DNA of 64,000 nt from Elephas maximus indicus (taxonomy: Eukaryota > Chordata > Mammalia > Proboscidea > Elephantidae): NCBI RefSeq assembly GCF_024166365.1, contig NC_064831.1, forward strand, positions 29,626,768 through 29,690,767, in the 5' to 3' direction. Positions 12,336 to 24,429 of the stretch are shown piece by piece (positions within the stretch are counted from its first letter, which is position 1; each line of letters begins with the position of its first letter). The notes beneath the pieces were generated by a model. The model was not told where the DNA came from. It did not search any database and was given only the letters and a program-made list of their open reading frames with translations. Made by a program: the position numbers and the translations under genes.

Positions 12336-13844
12336 AGCAGGAGGGAACGGGGAAGATCAGTGAGGAATTAACCCAAGAATCATATGTTGGACTCCTGAGG
12401 TAAACACATTTTAAATTACTGGTCATTAGGTAAATAGCCAACATTGCATACATAATACCAAACTGCCACTATGCAATACTTGAAGAATATATACTTATAT
12501 GAAGTAGAAAGGACATTACTGGCCGTTATTTTTCTTGTCAAAATGCTAGCAACATACTTAATGGTGTTCCAAGTTCTGGCATAGCTGTAATGAAGATAAT
12601 TCACGCTAAGATTTCTACTTGTTGGTTATCATCATCCAGATTATTCAAGATTTAACTCTGGTTTTTTGTCTACTCAGCAAATATTTCAATAATCCAATAG
12701 TTACCACACATACCAGGCGTGTGCAGGAGTTAAGGAGATAAAGATTCTTGAATTTATAATCTATTGACTACTAGAAGACCTCGCAGTCAGATAAAGAGCA
12801 CTAAATACAAATTAGTTTTTCTTCTGTAAAAAGAGCCCTTAAATTGATCGCTGACGTGTTTTCTACTTAACTTTCTGTGGAAAGCTGCATGAGATAAAAA
12901 ATCTGGGCAAGTAAACCAATATGTATTTGCATGGAATTCTAAGTGTCCCTGTGTTCAGAAATGTCAGATAATCATTAAACAATCTCAGAAAACTATGAAG
13001 ATGCCATTTTCTTTACACATTTTAAATATTTACAATCCAATCCCAATTTTGTAAAGTAATAAAAAGCATTGAAAAAAGTTACCAGTTGTTATCCCGAGGT
13101 GGTGGGATAAGAGCTGATTCTTATTTTCTTTTATATGCTGTTACCTCTTTTCTAAAATTTCTTGCACCACTCACTCTTCAGTGAACTATGTTTAACATTT
13201 GCAATGAGAAAAATAAAGGTTAAGAAATATTATTTTAGATCTATCAGTTAAATTTAAAGCGATTTCTATTGCTATTTAAATTTTCGCAGTTAAATATATA
13301 GATCAAGTCAATTTGTCAGATTCTCCTGATGACTGACATTGTGTTTAATGTAGGAAACAGAGAAGTAAAGCAAAAAGTCCATTCGCAGTTTTGGTTCCTG
13401 TGGCCTATGCATCTCTCCAGTCTCAAGTGTCCTTCTTCTGGGCTTGTCCATTTTTCCTTAGGCTGGCTACTATGTCTTCCCCAACACCCTCCTGTGAGTG
13501 TATCTCAGTGTATATAGGATTATATCTGTGTATATGTGTGAGTTTCTCAAGGACCAAAGCCTTAACAAACTTACTTCTTTGGGTATTTTTCTGTAAACAA
13601 TAGGGTCCCTTATATCCCTGCTAGCACTCATACACAGAAAAGCCATAATATGTAAGGAAATGAGTCACTTCTTGGAAAATAATTATAATCGTAATAGCTA
13701 ACATCTACTACAGGCATCCCTCCCACCTACAAGTACACCCATCATTCCCATTGTCATAGGCTTGGTACTCTTTCCTTCCTCTCTCTCACCCCTCCACTGT
13801 GAATGGTAACCAAGGGGTGTGTGCGTGGTGGTGTACTTACATTA
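12336..13844. other. No gene or repeat recognised
   Basis: About 1.5 kb of AT-rich unique-looking sequence downstream of TLR2. Open frames at 13329-13517 and 13391-13603 are short and overlap in different frames, with no recognisable domain. Confidence 0.5.
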
Positions 13845-13995
13845 CTGCATTTCATACTCCCAATACCCTGTGAAGTCGATATCGTTACCCCATTTTAAGG
13901 ACAGGAAAACATTTGGTCAGGTCAAGTGACTTGCCCATGGTTACACATCTACTAACCCAGGTCTTTCTGAATTCAGAGCCCTCATAACTGTACAA
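13845..13995 (-). mobile_element. MIR SINE
   Basis: Reverse complement of the MIR core: tacccattttaaggacaggaaa-like sequence followed by gacttgcccatggttacaca and a trailing gaattcagagccc. Ancient and diverged. Confidence 0.75.
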
Positions 13996-14235
13996 CCCTG
14001 CTCTGGCTGAGAACTGAGCAGACAGCAGGAGGCTCACTTCCTTTCACATGTGGTTCCCTGCTTTAGGAGAAAGGTGAACAGAATCCATAAACAGCTCTCA
14101 GCAAGAAACACTGCATTTCATTTTAATGTATTATTCAAGCTAGATTATAAAACGAATGTACATAGCGGTATCTCTCTTTTAAATCATTGTGTGTTAAACT
14201 ATTTTCTTTGATGTTACGGGGAACCTCCAAGTATA

Positions 14236-14284
14236 TTGGTTGTTACTTGCCATCAAGTTGATTCCGACTCATGATGACCCCATC
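14236..14284 (-). mobile_element. AfroSINE 3' fragment
   Basis: Contains gccatcaagttgattccgac followed by tcatgatgacccca, the reverse complement of the SINE tail only. Confidence 0.75.
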
Positions 14285-14984
14285 TTGTTTAAAAATCTAT
14301 TTAGCTCACATCTAGTTTTTTAAATATTCAGAAGGGGACACAAAAAGGAAGGCCTTTTTAGGATTAGAAACAATCCTTTGCAAAGAAGAAAAAAGCAACA
14401 ATATTCAGGGAGAGAGACTAGAAGGAAGGGATTGAGAGCCAAGTAAAGAGCAGCTAGAGACTAGAATTTAACAGGTAGTGAAAGCATGAAGAGCAGAGTC
14501 ATGGAAGTGAGAGACTTCTTTCAAACTTCCATAAACTGAGAATTTTGTTTACATTAATAATGTTATTTTTTAATGGAAAAATCATTGACTGTATTTTGTA
14601 TTATGTACCCTCTCTCAAGAAGTGTGGCTGGAGAAACCCAAGAGACAGGCCTAGTTCACAGGGAAATACACCCTCTAAGGGCCTATCCTGTAAACTTGGA
14701 TGGAAACAAATAGCACATTCTTCTAGGAATAGCAACAAGTTTGGCTGAGTGACCCTAACATTTTGCCTCCTTGCTCTTTAGAGCAGTGGCCCAGAAGGTG
14801 GTCTCAGCTGAATGGGACAAAGAAGGCACTCTCTAGGCAGACATGGAAGAGTCTCCTCACAGAGACTCTTGCTACTTCCTAATGAATAAGCCCGATCGCT
14901 ACAGATAATTCAGGTGTCAGTAATGGACTTCAGATCATGGTTACCTTAAAGCATAAAGAAAAACTAAGAGCCATTTTTCAATCT
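14285..14984. other. No gene or repeat recognised
   Basis: Purine-rich then mixed sequence between a SINE fragment and the TLR2 3' side. It could include distal TLR2 3'UTR; nothing decisive is visible. Confidence 0.4.
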
Positions 14985-15168
14985 GATAGCAATTTTTATA
15001 AAACAGCACTCCTGATAAAATGTTAAGAGTTTTAGTAGTTTTAATAAGTCCTCAAATGCTAGTGTACGTTCCTGTGGTTTTTATATAGTTATATCAGAAT
15101 GAATTTAGTTACACTGCTAGTGAATTAAAGACCAGAACTAGGCCCAAATTGTCCTTTAGTGAAGGAAG
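14985..15168 (-). other. TLR2: Probable TLR2 3'UTR, end not fixed
   Basis: Sequence directly downstream of the TLR2 stop, AT-rich and free of recognisable repeats. An ATTAAA variant poly(A) hexamer occurs on the minus strand at 15040-15045. No unique cleavage site can be picked by eye, and the UTR may extend further toward 14300. Confidence 0.4.
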
Positions 15169-17520
15169 CTAGGACTTTATTGCAGTTCTCAAATTTAGCC
15201 AAAACCCTTGTTGCTGAGCTTCATCATTGGGCCACTCCAGGTAGGTCTTGGTGTTCATAATCTTCCGCAGTTTACAGAACCGCTGAGGAATGGCTTTCTT
15301 CTCAATGGGCTCCAGAAGAATGAGAATGGCAGCATCATTGTTCTCATCAAAGAGACGAAAATGGGAGAAGTCCAGTTCATACTTGCACCACTCACTCTTC
15401 ACGAAGTTTTCAGAAAGCACAAAGACAGTTTTGTGACTCTTCTCAATGGAGTCAATGATATTGTCAATAATCCACTTGCCAGGAACAAAGTCCCGCTTAT
15501 GGAGACACAACTTAAAGGGGGGGTCGAAGTTCTCCAGCTCCTGGACCATAAGGTTCTCGACCCAGTAGGAATCCCTTTCACTATAAGAAACAAAGGCGTC
15601 ATAACAGATGTCCCTGTTGGGTGCCTTCTTGGGTTTCCTTTTGGCCTGGAGCCAAGCCCACATCATTTTCATGTACCACAGCCCATGGAAACGGTAGCAC
15701 AAAGCCACCACAAGCAGGATGAACAGAAGAAGGGCACAGCACACAGCAGACACCAGGGCTGTCCTGTGGCACTCAGCAACCGAGAGGTGCGTGTCCTGCA
15801 CTCGCTGGCCCCGCACATGGGATGGAGAGTCACACAGGTAGTTTTCTGGCCAATCGACCAGGACCTGGGTCAGTGCTTGCTGCTCCTGAGTTAAAGACAG
15901 GAATTCACAGGAGCAAATGAAGTTGTTTCCGCCCGCTTCCAAAGTCTTCAGGTTTTGAAGGGATTCCAATTGCTCCTTAGAGAAAGTATTTATTGTGTTC
16001 CCGCTGATTTTCATGACTAGTAACATGGGTAAGAAGGTGGAATCTGGTAGAGTCTTCAACTTGTTTCTGGAAATATAAAGTTCTTTGAGTTGTGGCAAGA
16101 TCAAAGAAAACAAATTGAGGTTGTTATTGCTAACATCTAAAATGTCCAGTGTCCGGGGAATGCAATAGGTTAAACTATCTATTTGTGTACTGGATAAGTT
16201 CAAATATTTCATCTTTTCTGGCCACTGGCAAGTTTCAGGCATAGACTTAAAACTATTCTTACTGATATCAAGACTAGTCAGGTTTTTCAGAGTAAGCAAA
16301 GTTTCTCCAGTTTTTTCTAATGATGTCAGATGATTTTGCCTTAAAATTAAGGTTTGTAGGGAGGGCCAGGCACCCTCACAAGCTGAATTTTTCAAGTATT
16401 CTTCAACCATCAAATTTTCACTAAGATCCAAGTATTCTAATGATTTTAAATGTTGTGAAAGTGAACAAGGAACCAGAAAGACCTTGCTGTTTTCTATTGT
16501 AATTTTTTTAACGTTTCCTGTGAGTGCATATATACTACTCAAATCATAGAATAAGTAAAACTGTGGAATATGTAGCTTCCGTATTATTAATGTTTCTACT
16601 TTACCTGGATCTTTAATTTTTTCCATAAAAGATGGATCAAAATTACCAATTCCATTAAGGGTACAGTCATCAAACTCTAATTCTAAAAATTCAGAGCCAT
16701 AACTGAACAGTGTCATAACTTCATTAACACTTTCATCAGTGATTTCTACATTCCTAAATGTGAACTTTTTAATCGATGGGTTGGTTTCTCTGACAGGTAG
16801 TTCTGGAAAATGCAAAGTGTGCAAATCAGTATCTCTCAGTTCAAAATATTCCAAGGAATTTAAAAGATCTACAAAAGTCACCGGCAGTAAAATAGGCTGT
16901 CTCATATGAAGGATCAGATGACTTATATTCTGAATTGACTTCAAGCTTTTTGGCTCATAACTCTGGAGATTTGAAGCATCAATCTCAAGTTCCTCAAGAA
17001 AAGTTATTCCAGCAAAATCCTTCTCCTCAATCTTAGAGGTGTAAATGTTTCCTACCCTCAAGACTCGCAAGTTTGTCAGATGAGAAAAAAGAGATGTTTC
17101 CCCAAGTTCTTTGTAAACATTTCCCAGTAAGCTTAAGAATTGCAAGGAAGAAAGGGGCCTGAACCAGGAGGATGATAAATGAGATAAGTAATTATAGGAT
17201 AAGTCTAAACGTTCGAGACTTCCAAGGGGCAGAAAAGCGTCTTCATCTATTCTATTAATTTCATTGGACTTCAGAATCAAAGCTTTGAGGTTCACACACA
17301 TCTGCAGGTCAGTGTTGCCGACATACACAATCTCATTGTTGGACAGGTCAAGGCTTTTCACAGCTGCTGTAAGCCCTGCGGGAATGGAGTTCAAAGACCT
17401 GGAGTGGCCATCGCAGACACCCATAGGGTCACAGGACAGAGAAACCTGATCAGGGGACCCTCCTTTGGAGAGGCTGATTGTGGCCCCCAAGGCCCACAGT
17501 ATCCACAAAGAATGTAGCAT
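15169..17520 (-). CDS. TLR2: Toll-like receptor 2, complete single coding exon
   Basis: Cell-surface innate immune receptor that, with TLR1 or TLR6, senses bacterial lipopeptides and signals through MyD88. The 783-residue product (the human protein has 784) has a hydrophobic signal peptide at about 1-20, Cys30 and Cys36 of the N-terminal cap, leucine-rich repeats to about residue 530, a C-terminal cap with Cys motif (ICSCEF), a membrane span at about 588-608 ([20 protein letters not shown]) and a TIR domain at about 639-783. The TIR BB loop RDFVPG is intact; its proline is residue 680, which matches the human P681 position. I chose the ATG at 17518-17520 because the signal peptide starts there. 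An in-frame ATG 12 codons upstream lies beyond the splice acceptor and would be intronic. The coding frame has no lesion. The last codons contain AATAAA (15176-15181 on the minus strand), directly before the TAG stop. Family identity is certain by motif and full-length resemblance. Confidence 0.98.
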   Translation of the reverse strand: MLHSLWILWALGATISLSKGGSPDQVSLSCDPMGVCDGHSRSLNSIPAGLTAAVKSLDLSNNEIVYVGNTDLQMCVNLKALILKSNEINRIDEDAFLPLGSLERLDLSYNYLSHLSSSWFRPLSSLQFLSLLGNVYKELGETSLFSHLTNLRVLRVGNIYTSKIEEKDFAGITFLEELEIDASNLQSYEPKSLKSIQNISHLILHMRQPILLPVTFVDLLNSLEYFELRDTDLHTLHFPELPVRETNPSIKKFTFRNVEITDESVNEVMTLFSYGSEFLELEFDDCTLNGIGNFDPSFMEKIKDPGKVETLIIRKLHIPQFYLFYDLSSIYALTGNVKKITIENSKVFLVPCSLSQHLKSLEYLDLSENLMVEEYLKNSACEGAWPSLQTLILRQNHLTSLEKTGETLLTLKNLTSLDISKNSFKSMPETCQWPEKMKYLNLSSTQIDSLTYCIPRTLDILDVSNNNLNLFSLILPQLKELYISRNKLKTLPDSTFLPMLLVMKISGNTINTFSKEQLESLQNLKTLEAGGNNFICSCEFLSLTQEQQALTQVLVDWPENYLCDSPSHVRGQRVQDTHLSVAECHRTALVSAVCCALLLFILLVVALCYRFHGLWYMKMMWAWLQAKRKPKKAPNRDICYDAFVSYSERDSYWVENLMVQELENFDPPFKLCLHKRDFVPGKWIIDNIIDSIEKSHKTVFVLSENFVKSEWCKYELDFSHFRLFDENNDAAILILLEPIEKKAIPQRFCKLRKIMNTKTYLEWPNDEAQQQGFWLNLRTAIKS

Positions 17521-17543
17521 TGTCCAGTGATTCAACCTACAAA
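17521..17543 (-). promoter_or_regulatory. TLR2: TLR2 coding-exon splice acceptor and 5'UTR stub
   Basis: On the minus strand a T-rich tract followed by ATTTGTAG ends at 17537-17538, leaving 16 nt of leader (17521-17536) before the ATG. TLR2 in other mammals has noncoding 5' exons spliced just ahead of the start codon, so this is the expected acceptor. Confidence 0.85.
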
Positions 17544-18883
17544 TAAAAAAGTTCAAATGAGTGATTAGGTTTCATAACCCCAACACCCCGTTGGTTTCAT
17601 AGCATACCGTAATTCTGATTCTTGAGAAACACTTTATAAGGCATAACACACACAAACAGTTACCAGGAAAAAAAAAAACAGAAAGGCAAATGAAACATGA
17701 ACGGGGGTAAAAAAAAAAAAAAAAAAAGTGAATTCCCGGACACATCCAGCAACACTGAACCAGGTATACGGCCACTTATAAGTATACCACCATCTGAGAG
17801 TATATAGCAGGACTTGATAAACATGGGTTGAAAGAATGACTAAACGAAGGAATGAAGGAATGAACAAGCAAGCAGTTTAAGAAACACGCTAGGCTTAAGC
17901 ATATGGGACTTAAAAATCACCTTGTCCTACACTTCAAACCTTCTTGTATTTAAGCATGTTCTTTCCCTGCGTCAATGCCGCCTTGAGTCATAGAGATCTC
18001 AGAGCAAAAACACAACTCTGATTTGACAAGCATTCACTGAGTACAGCTCCAGGAGCACCACATTTTTTCACCAAAAGAAAAAGGTCCCATGCTCACCAAC
18101 CTGCCTTGCACCTACTACTTCTGTGCAGGTGGACAGAACCTTGGTAATTTCCCATCTGACTAAACAGTCCTACTAGCGGGCACAAAACAGGAGGGATGTT
18201 GGGCGCCCCAGGTGGAGCAGTGGTTCACTGGGTTCAGGGACAATTGCACCATCAGAACCCTCTCTTCCTTGGGGCTGCAGAGAAGTGCAGAAAGCAGTGC
18301 TGAAGCCTGATGGGCTGTTTAGAGGAATATGGGGGAACTAAAGCTGCCTACACCACAACTACTAGTTTCCTGTCAACCATGAATCTGGCCCTTGGCTCTC
18401 TGCCCACCTTCGGGGCCCTACATCCTTCTCTGGCTCCACTCGGCTCCTCCATTCCCGCACCTGCCCTTCTTGGTCTGTATTTGCTCATTCCACTACCTCA
18501 TCCTTTTCAAAAAATGTAATCCCAAGAACAAAGCTTTTTGTGGATAAAACTAGTTTCCCACATTCACAGAGGCTAAGAATTTCTGAGGGCCTAGGCTATA
18601 CGACCTAGAGGCACAGAGAAGTAAAGCATCAATAATGTTAATGCGCGCTTGTCTGGGAGTTTAAAAGGTTGTTGCAGCCAGAACTTTTATGGCCACACGA
18701 TTGCCATTACTTTACATCCCCTCCTCTCTTTTTCACATAAATGAGATCATTCCATGAATATTTATTACGGATTTCAGTTTTCCATCTAAAAACATACAGC
18801 ATGAACAACTTTCTATGTCAGCATATAAACACATTTCTGACCTTTCCCCCAGTGGATATCAGCATTTCAGTGTGGCTACACCG
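17544..18883. other. TLR2 5' intron, no recognised element
   Basis: Contains a poly(A) run (about 17710-17727). The stretch 17805-17865 with repeated gaatga units resembles an L2 tail but is too short to call. No exon signal is clear. Confidence 0.5.
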
Positions 18884-18955
18884 TAATAGGGTCGCTATGA
18901 GTCGGAATCGACTCGAAGGCACTGGGTTTGGTTTTGTTTGTTTTTTTTTTTTTTG
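18884..18955 (+). mobile_element. AfroSINE 3' fragment
   Basis: Tail only: tagggtcgctatgagtcgga then atcgactcgaaggc, followed by a T-rich end. Confidence 0.85.
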
Positions 18956-19134
18956 TACACCATAATTCACAGGCCTCTCAGCGCTGCGTCAGAGTCCCAG
19001 TCGCTCAGTATTTTGCCACCACCGTGCACTGTCAGGCTTTTAATTTTAGCCATTTTGGTAGATGGGTAGCAGCATCTCATTATAGCATTTTCATTTCCTA
19101 GATTAATAATGAGTTTGAGGATCTTCGTATGTGT

Positions 19135-19187
19135 CTATAGGGTCACTGTGAGTCAGAATCAACTTGACAGCAACAGGCTTTTTTTTA
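19135..19187 (+). mobile_element. AfroSINE 3' fragment
   Basis: Tail only: ctatagggtcactgtgagtc followed by agaatcaacttgacagcaac and a T run. Confidence 0.8.
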
Positions 19188-19995
19188 TCATTTGGAAATC
19201 CTCTTTTGTAATGCTCGTTCAGGTTGCTTGCCCATTGTTCTCTATTGGGCTGTCATTATCGTTATTACTACTACTATTAATTTATAGAGACTATATGCTC
19301 TGGTAATGAATCCCATTATTTGTGTTGCAAATATCTTACGCCCCGTGGTTTGCATTTTCACCATTAACAGAGCCTTTTGATGAACAGATACTTTTTAATT
19401 TTATATTTTCTTTTCTGATAGTGATTTTGTAGCCCGTTTTAAAAGGTTTATTTCCTATGCTATCATGAAAATATTCTCATTATTTTCTAAAAATCTTTAT
19501 GGCTTTGTCTTTCACATTTTAGGTCTGTAGGCTACTTGGCATTAATATTTGAATATCCAATTGACCCAGAGCCATTTTTAAAAAGTTTATCTTGGAGAAA
19601 TATGGGCAATGTTACTTTGTCAGCAATCGTACGCACACATAGGAGCCGCTCTGTTTCAGAGCTTCTATTCTGATCCACTGGTCTTTGTCTATCCTTGCAC
19701 CAGTAATACACTACATTAAATATTACAACACAGCTTCATAGCCAGGAGGCAAGGCTTTCCTCCTTGTTCTTTAAGTGTGTCTTAGTTATTACTGGCCCTT
19801 TGCATTTTCTTATAAATTGCATAATCAGCTTGTCAGTCTCAGAAACAAAACAAAAATCTGTTGTGATTTTAATTGGCAATGCACTGAATCTATAGATCAA
19901 TTTGAGAGTTACTGACATCATTACAATATTGAATCTTCCAGTTGTAAGCATGAGAATTTTCTCCATTTATTTGAAGCAGACTGTCACCTCTTTCT

Positions 19996-20074
19996 CCTGT
20001 GGAGCGGCTGGTGGCTTCAAACCTCTGACCTTTCAGTTAGCAGCCAAGTGCTTAACCACCGCGCCACCAGGGCT
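19996..20074 (-). mobile_element. AfroSINE head fragment
   Basis: Reverse complement of the tRNA-like head: cagccaagtgcttaaccacc then gcgccaccagggct. It lies inside the old L1M. Confidence 0.85.
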
Positions 20075-21308
20075 TGTTTAGGTTTTTTTACACATATCAC
20101 TATAATTTATTATTGTTTTCCTTCAGTATATTTTGTTAGATTTATTCCTAGGTACTTGATACTTTTGAAGCTTTGAAAATGGTATTACACCCACTTTTTT
20201 CACTTTTACACACACTTATACGCCCACACACACAGAATCAACTATCAATTTCATGTATATAAAATGAAATGGCAAACCGCAGAATGGAAGAAGACACCTA
20301 CAACACAAATTACTAACAGAAGACTCATTTCCAGAGTATACAGAGTCCCTATAAATTAATAACAGCCCAACAACCCACATATATACACATAGAAATCCAA
20401 TTCAATTTTAACTATTGACCTTGTATCCAGCAACCTACCTACCTAGCTAAACTAATTTAGTAATTTTAATAGTTTTATCTTTTTTATTTTCTATGTTCAC
20501 AGTCATATAATCTAGATATAATAAGAATTTTATTTCTTTGTTCCAATCCTTATGCCTTTATTTCATTTTCTTGATTACTGAATATTGAATTTTATCCAAA
20601 TCTTTTTCACTTCCTGTATCTATTGAGGTGATAACATGAATTTCCTCCTTTATTCCTTCAATGAATAGTGGCAACTACATTGATTGACTTTAGTGTGTTA
20701 AGACAAACTTGAATTGTTAGAATCAAGCCAAGCTAGTCTGTATGTATTATCCTTTTTATATATTGCTGGATTTTATTTGTAATATTTTGTTTAGAATTTT
20801 TGCATCTATATTCAGAAGTGAAAGTGACCTATAAATTTCTTTTCTTATAATGTTCTCATCTGGCTTTGCAATCAAAGTTACATTGACCTCATAAAAATGT
20901 ATTTTTCTACTCTCTAGAAGTTTGAGCAAGATGGGCATTTTTTTTTTTTCTTAAAATTTTGGTAGAGTTCACCAGTGACATCACCTAGGCCTGCAGTTTT
21001 TGCTGTTATTATTGTTGGCTTAGTTGGTTTTGTTTTGTTTTTGTGAAACAGATTAAATTTAACAGCTATAGAACTATTCAAATTTTCATTTTCTTATCAG
21101 TTTTGGTAAGTTGCGTTTTTCAAGGAATTTCTTTCTGTAAATTTTCAAATTTATGGACATAGTTACCGTATTCTTTTCCAAGTAACATGCGTGTTACTCT
21201 TTTTTTTGCCAAACACAGAATCCCCACCATGAGTTATTTTTGTAAGCATGCAATGCCAATTTTTCTTAACATGTTGCTAACTTCAATTGACACTGGAAGA
21301 AAAAAAAA

Positions 21309-21450
21309 CCAAACCCGTTGCATCCAGTCCATTCCAACTCATAAAAACCCTATAGGACATAGTAGAAGTGCCCCACATGGTTTCCAAGGATCACCTGGTG
21401 GATTCGAAATGCCAACTGTAGCTCTTAATGACTAGGCCACCAGGGCTTCC
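21309..21450 (-). mobile_element. AfroSINE
   Basis: From the tail (accaaacccgttgcatccag) through ccctataggacatagtagaa to the head (ctaggccaccagggcttcc). Inserted in the old L1M. Confidence 0.9.
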
Positions 21451-22030
21451 TCAACTGACACTAAGGAGACGTAATTAACCTCTGAAATAAGCAGACCTAA
21501 CATAGCCTAATGGTTTCAGTTAGGACGATTTGACAAGGTTTTCACATTCAACTGTTGAGCTAATGTGCTATAATTACCAACTTAAATTAACAGAAACAAT
21601 TGCAGTTTCAATTATTTATTTTTCGATTATCAGGGGACTACCAAACTCAATCCATGACTTCTTGACCACGGCTTAAAACACTTTATTATATAATTATGAT
21701 GTAAAATAACATCTTTAGACTATTTTTATACACATAAACAGGAGATTAAAGAAAATGAACAGAATGATATGATTTACCTGTGAGGAGACAGGTGAATGAG
21801 GCTGAAATTCACTTCTGGAAATGCCCCAGACGTGCGTGGTACATGCGTAGGCGCACTATGCCAGAACTGCTTTCCTTAATTTCATCATTTCCGCACATTA
21901 CATGTGTGGGGCGTTATTTGCAAAAAATACAGTACTTACCCTTTTATTATTTCAATCTCTACAAGACCTACAGTCATGTGCCCCATTTTATTCCTTAGAT
22001 GAGTTATTTGCGCCTGCTTTTTTTCTCCAT

Positions 22031-22203
22031 GGAAACCCTGGTGGCATAGTGGTTAAGCGCTACGGCTGCTAACCAAAAGGTCGGCAGTTCGAATCCGCCA
22101 GGGGCTTCTTGGAAACTCTATGGGGGCAGTTCTACTCTGGCCTATAGGGTCGCTATGAGTCGGAATCCACTCGACAGAGGTGGGTTTGGTTTTTGTTTTT
22201 TTG
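22031..22203 (+). mobile_element. AfroSINE, complete, with target-site duplication
   Basis: Well-preserved copy with box A gtggttaagcgct, box B agttcgaatcc and tail cgctatgagtcggaatccac. Flanked by the 11-bp direct repeat tttttctccat at 22020-22030 and 22204-22214. Confidence 0.95.
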
Positions 22204-22479
22204 TTTTTCTCCATTGTCTTGCCAGCAGTTTATAATTTTTATTAGATTTTTCCAAAAACCAACTTCTGACTTTATACCATTTTCTATTTCATTAATTTCT
22301 ACTTTTATATTTGCACTTCCTTCCTTTTGCTTCCTTTGGATTCATTTTACCGTTCTTTTTCTAATTTCTTGAGATGGAGATTTGCTCATTAATTTTCAGC
22401 CATTCTTCTTTTCTAATATATGCACTTGAGGCTATATATTTTCATCTAAGCACTAATGTAGCTGCATCTGACAAATTTT

Positions 22480-22600
22480 TACATGTACAGGCAGTCCCCA
22501 GATTATGAATGAGTTCAGTCCCTAAGTCTGTCTTTAAGGCAAATTTGCACGTCAATCGGCACAGTTAGGTAAGGTTTGTATCTAACCTGCAAGCCTGCTG
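22480..22600. repeat. Possible DNA-transposon fragment
   Basis: The segment beginning gcagtccccagattatgaat, with gtctgtctttaaggc-like sequence, resembles a dispersed mammalian DNA-transposon end sitting in the old L1M. The family is not determined. Confidence 0.4.
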
Positions 22601-22820
22601 TGCGGGGTGGAGCAGAGCTGCTTCTGTGTTTTCCTCTTGCCTTCCTTTAAATCTCTGGTGTTTTTAATCATTACCTTTTTCCTCTGTTAGTTTGGAAGTT
22701 ATACACTGTTTCACTACTCTTTTCCTGGTTATCCAGGAGACTACAACGTACATCCTCGTCAACATCTGCTGTTAACAAGAATTTTTATCCTTTCCCCAGA
22801 CAACATAAGGACTTTCCAAG

Positions 22821-22972
22821 AAAAACAAACCCATTGCCGTCCAGTCAAGTCAATTCCAACTTAAAGCGACTCTATAGGACAGATTAGAACTGCCCCATAG
22901 AGTTTCCAAGGAGCATCTGGTAGATTTGAACTGCCGACCTTTTGGTTAGCCACCAGGGTTCCCTACCTTTTA
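22821..22972 (-). mobile_element. AfroSINE
   Basis: Runs from the tail acaaacccattgccgtccag to the head ttggttagccaccagggttc; the head is slightly shortened. Confidence 0.9.
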
Positions 22973-23537
22973 AATCCATTTGCCCTCCTACTGAATTACA
23001 TGTAGTCATGTATTGTAATTATAATTACTTCACAAAAGTCATTATTACTGTTGTTTCAAAGAGTCATTATTTATTTTGATTTCCCTCCACAGTCACTATT
23101 TCCTTTGCTCTTCGTTCCTTTCTGCATTGCCACCTTTCATCTGGGATCACATATTTGTCTCCCCAGAGGGCATCCTTTATTTAGTGTTTCCTTTAGTGAA
23201 GGTTTGCTACTAATGAGTTATCTCAATTTTTGTTTGTCTGAAAATTTGTTTCATTTCTGAAAGATATTTTCATACAGCACATTTCTAGATTGGCAGTTAT
23301 TTTCTCTGCATAAAACTGAAGGTAAAATGCCATTGTCTTTAGGTTTTTGTTTCTGTTAAGAAATTTGCTGTCAGTTTAAATGTAACTCTTTGGAAGGTAA
23401 TCTGTCCTTTTTTCTCTAATGCAAGATGCAACAGTTTTTTTAAGTGTAATAATAGATAAGAAAGAAGACTTAGGTGCAACAGATATTGTTTTGTCCCACA
23501 GACCACTCAGCAACTCAGGCAGAGCTTTGAGGCATAA

Positions 23538-23693
23538 ACTCATTGTCGTCTAGTCAATTCTGACTCATACCGACCATACAGGACAGAGTAGAACTGCCCA
23601 CAGGGTTTCCAAGGAGTGCCTGGTGCCTTTGAACTGCCAACCTTTTGGTTAGCATCCATAGCACTTAACCACTATGCCACAAGGGTTTCCATA
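23538..23693 (-). mobile_element. AfroSINE with target-site duplication
   Basis: Complete copy ending in the reverse head actatgccacaagggtttcc. Flanked by the 10-bp repeat tgaggcataa at 23528-23537 and 23694-23703. Confidence 0.92.
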
Positions 23694-23703
23694 TGAGGCA
23701 TAA

Positions 23704-24429
23704 GAAGAAAGCGAAATAAACTTTAAACGATATTGGGGCAAAACTAATTTTGACAAGCAAGCCTACTACTTGGGAGGAGTAAATTCAATGGTTTTATAGC
23801 TATTAAAAGATTCTTATGAGGAAATACACCTAGGATGGAATATATAGTAAATCATACTCAATGATGAAAATCAAAACGAGTTATTTAACCAAATAAGCCA
23901 AATTATTAAACAAAATAATACAAAAAATAAACTGATAAAAACTTCTGAATACATGCCACTAACTTCCGGCAATGTTCATAAAATACGCACAATTATAAAA
24001 ATCTTAAAGACACATATATTCTCTGCTTAGAAGAGGAAGAAACTTAAAATGCTGGTAAGTCATTTTTCAAATAGCCACGACGTCTGCATTTCCTTTTGTA
24101 GGCCTCTCCCTTCAAATCCGACCGCGCTACTTTCCAGTTGCTCCTTAGGAAAGCGCTGACCTAGCAACAGTGCAGACAGGACCTTCTTCAAGATTAGAAT
24201 GACCTCAGTCTGTTGTTTGCACAGGTAGTGTTTTTTTTTTTTTTTTTTTTTCTTAACAAGAAAAGCACTTTTCCTAGTTTGCATCTAAGTTCTAAAGACA
24301 ACTTCTCGTTTCAAAAAGCTGAACTTGTAAGGGGAACTTCGGAGCATTCTTAAAGAACTAACTGGTCCCTATTTAAATATTTTCTGAACAGAGACACAAC
24401 TCAGAAATTCTGCGCACGAAAGAAAGTAA
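23704..24429. other. No gene recognised, TLR2 upstream side
   Basis: AT-rich sequence passing into the CpG island, with a T run at about 24232-24251. It lies in the presumed first intron or exon-1 flank of TLR2. Confidence 0.4.

Larger units (their letters stand above)
19230..23430 (-). mobile_element. Old L1M, degraded, with SINE insertions
   Basis: Minus-strand translation shows diverged L1 ORF2: FNIVMMSVTLKLIYRFSALP at about 19830-19930, and at 20756-20938 the stretch [14 protein letters not shown] preceding the RT core. The segment 22220-22470 matches the endonuclease part as usually seen on the reverse strand, and 23150-23420 resembles the 5' portion. It is far more diverged than the other L1s in the window. 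Boundaries are approximate, and at least four SINEs interrupt it. Confidence 0.7.

Noticed and set aside
15208-15894. 228-codon frame antisense to TLR2
   Set aside because: Shadow of the conserved TIR and membrane-span coding sequence on the other strand.
17521-17556. Upstream in-frame ATG extending TLR2 by 12 residues
   Set aside because: It lies beyond the splice acceptor at 17537-17538 and would put a polar stretch ahead of the signal peptide.
22031-22110. Functional tRNA gene
   Set aside because: The tRNA-like head is one of many dispersed SINE copies with duplications.
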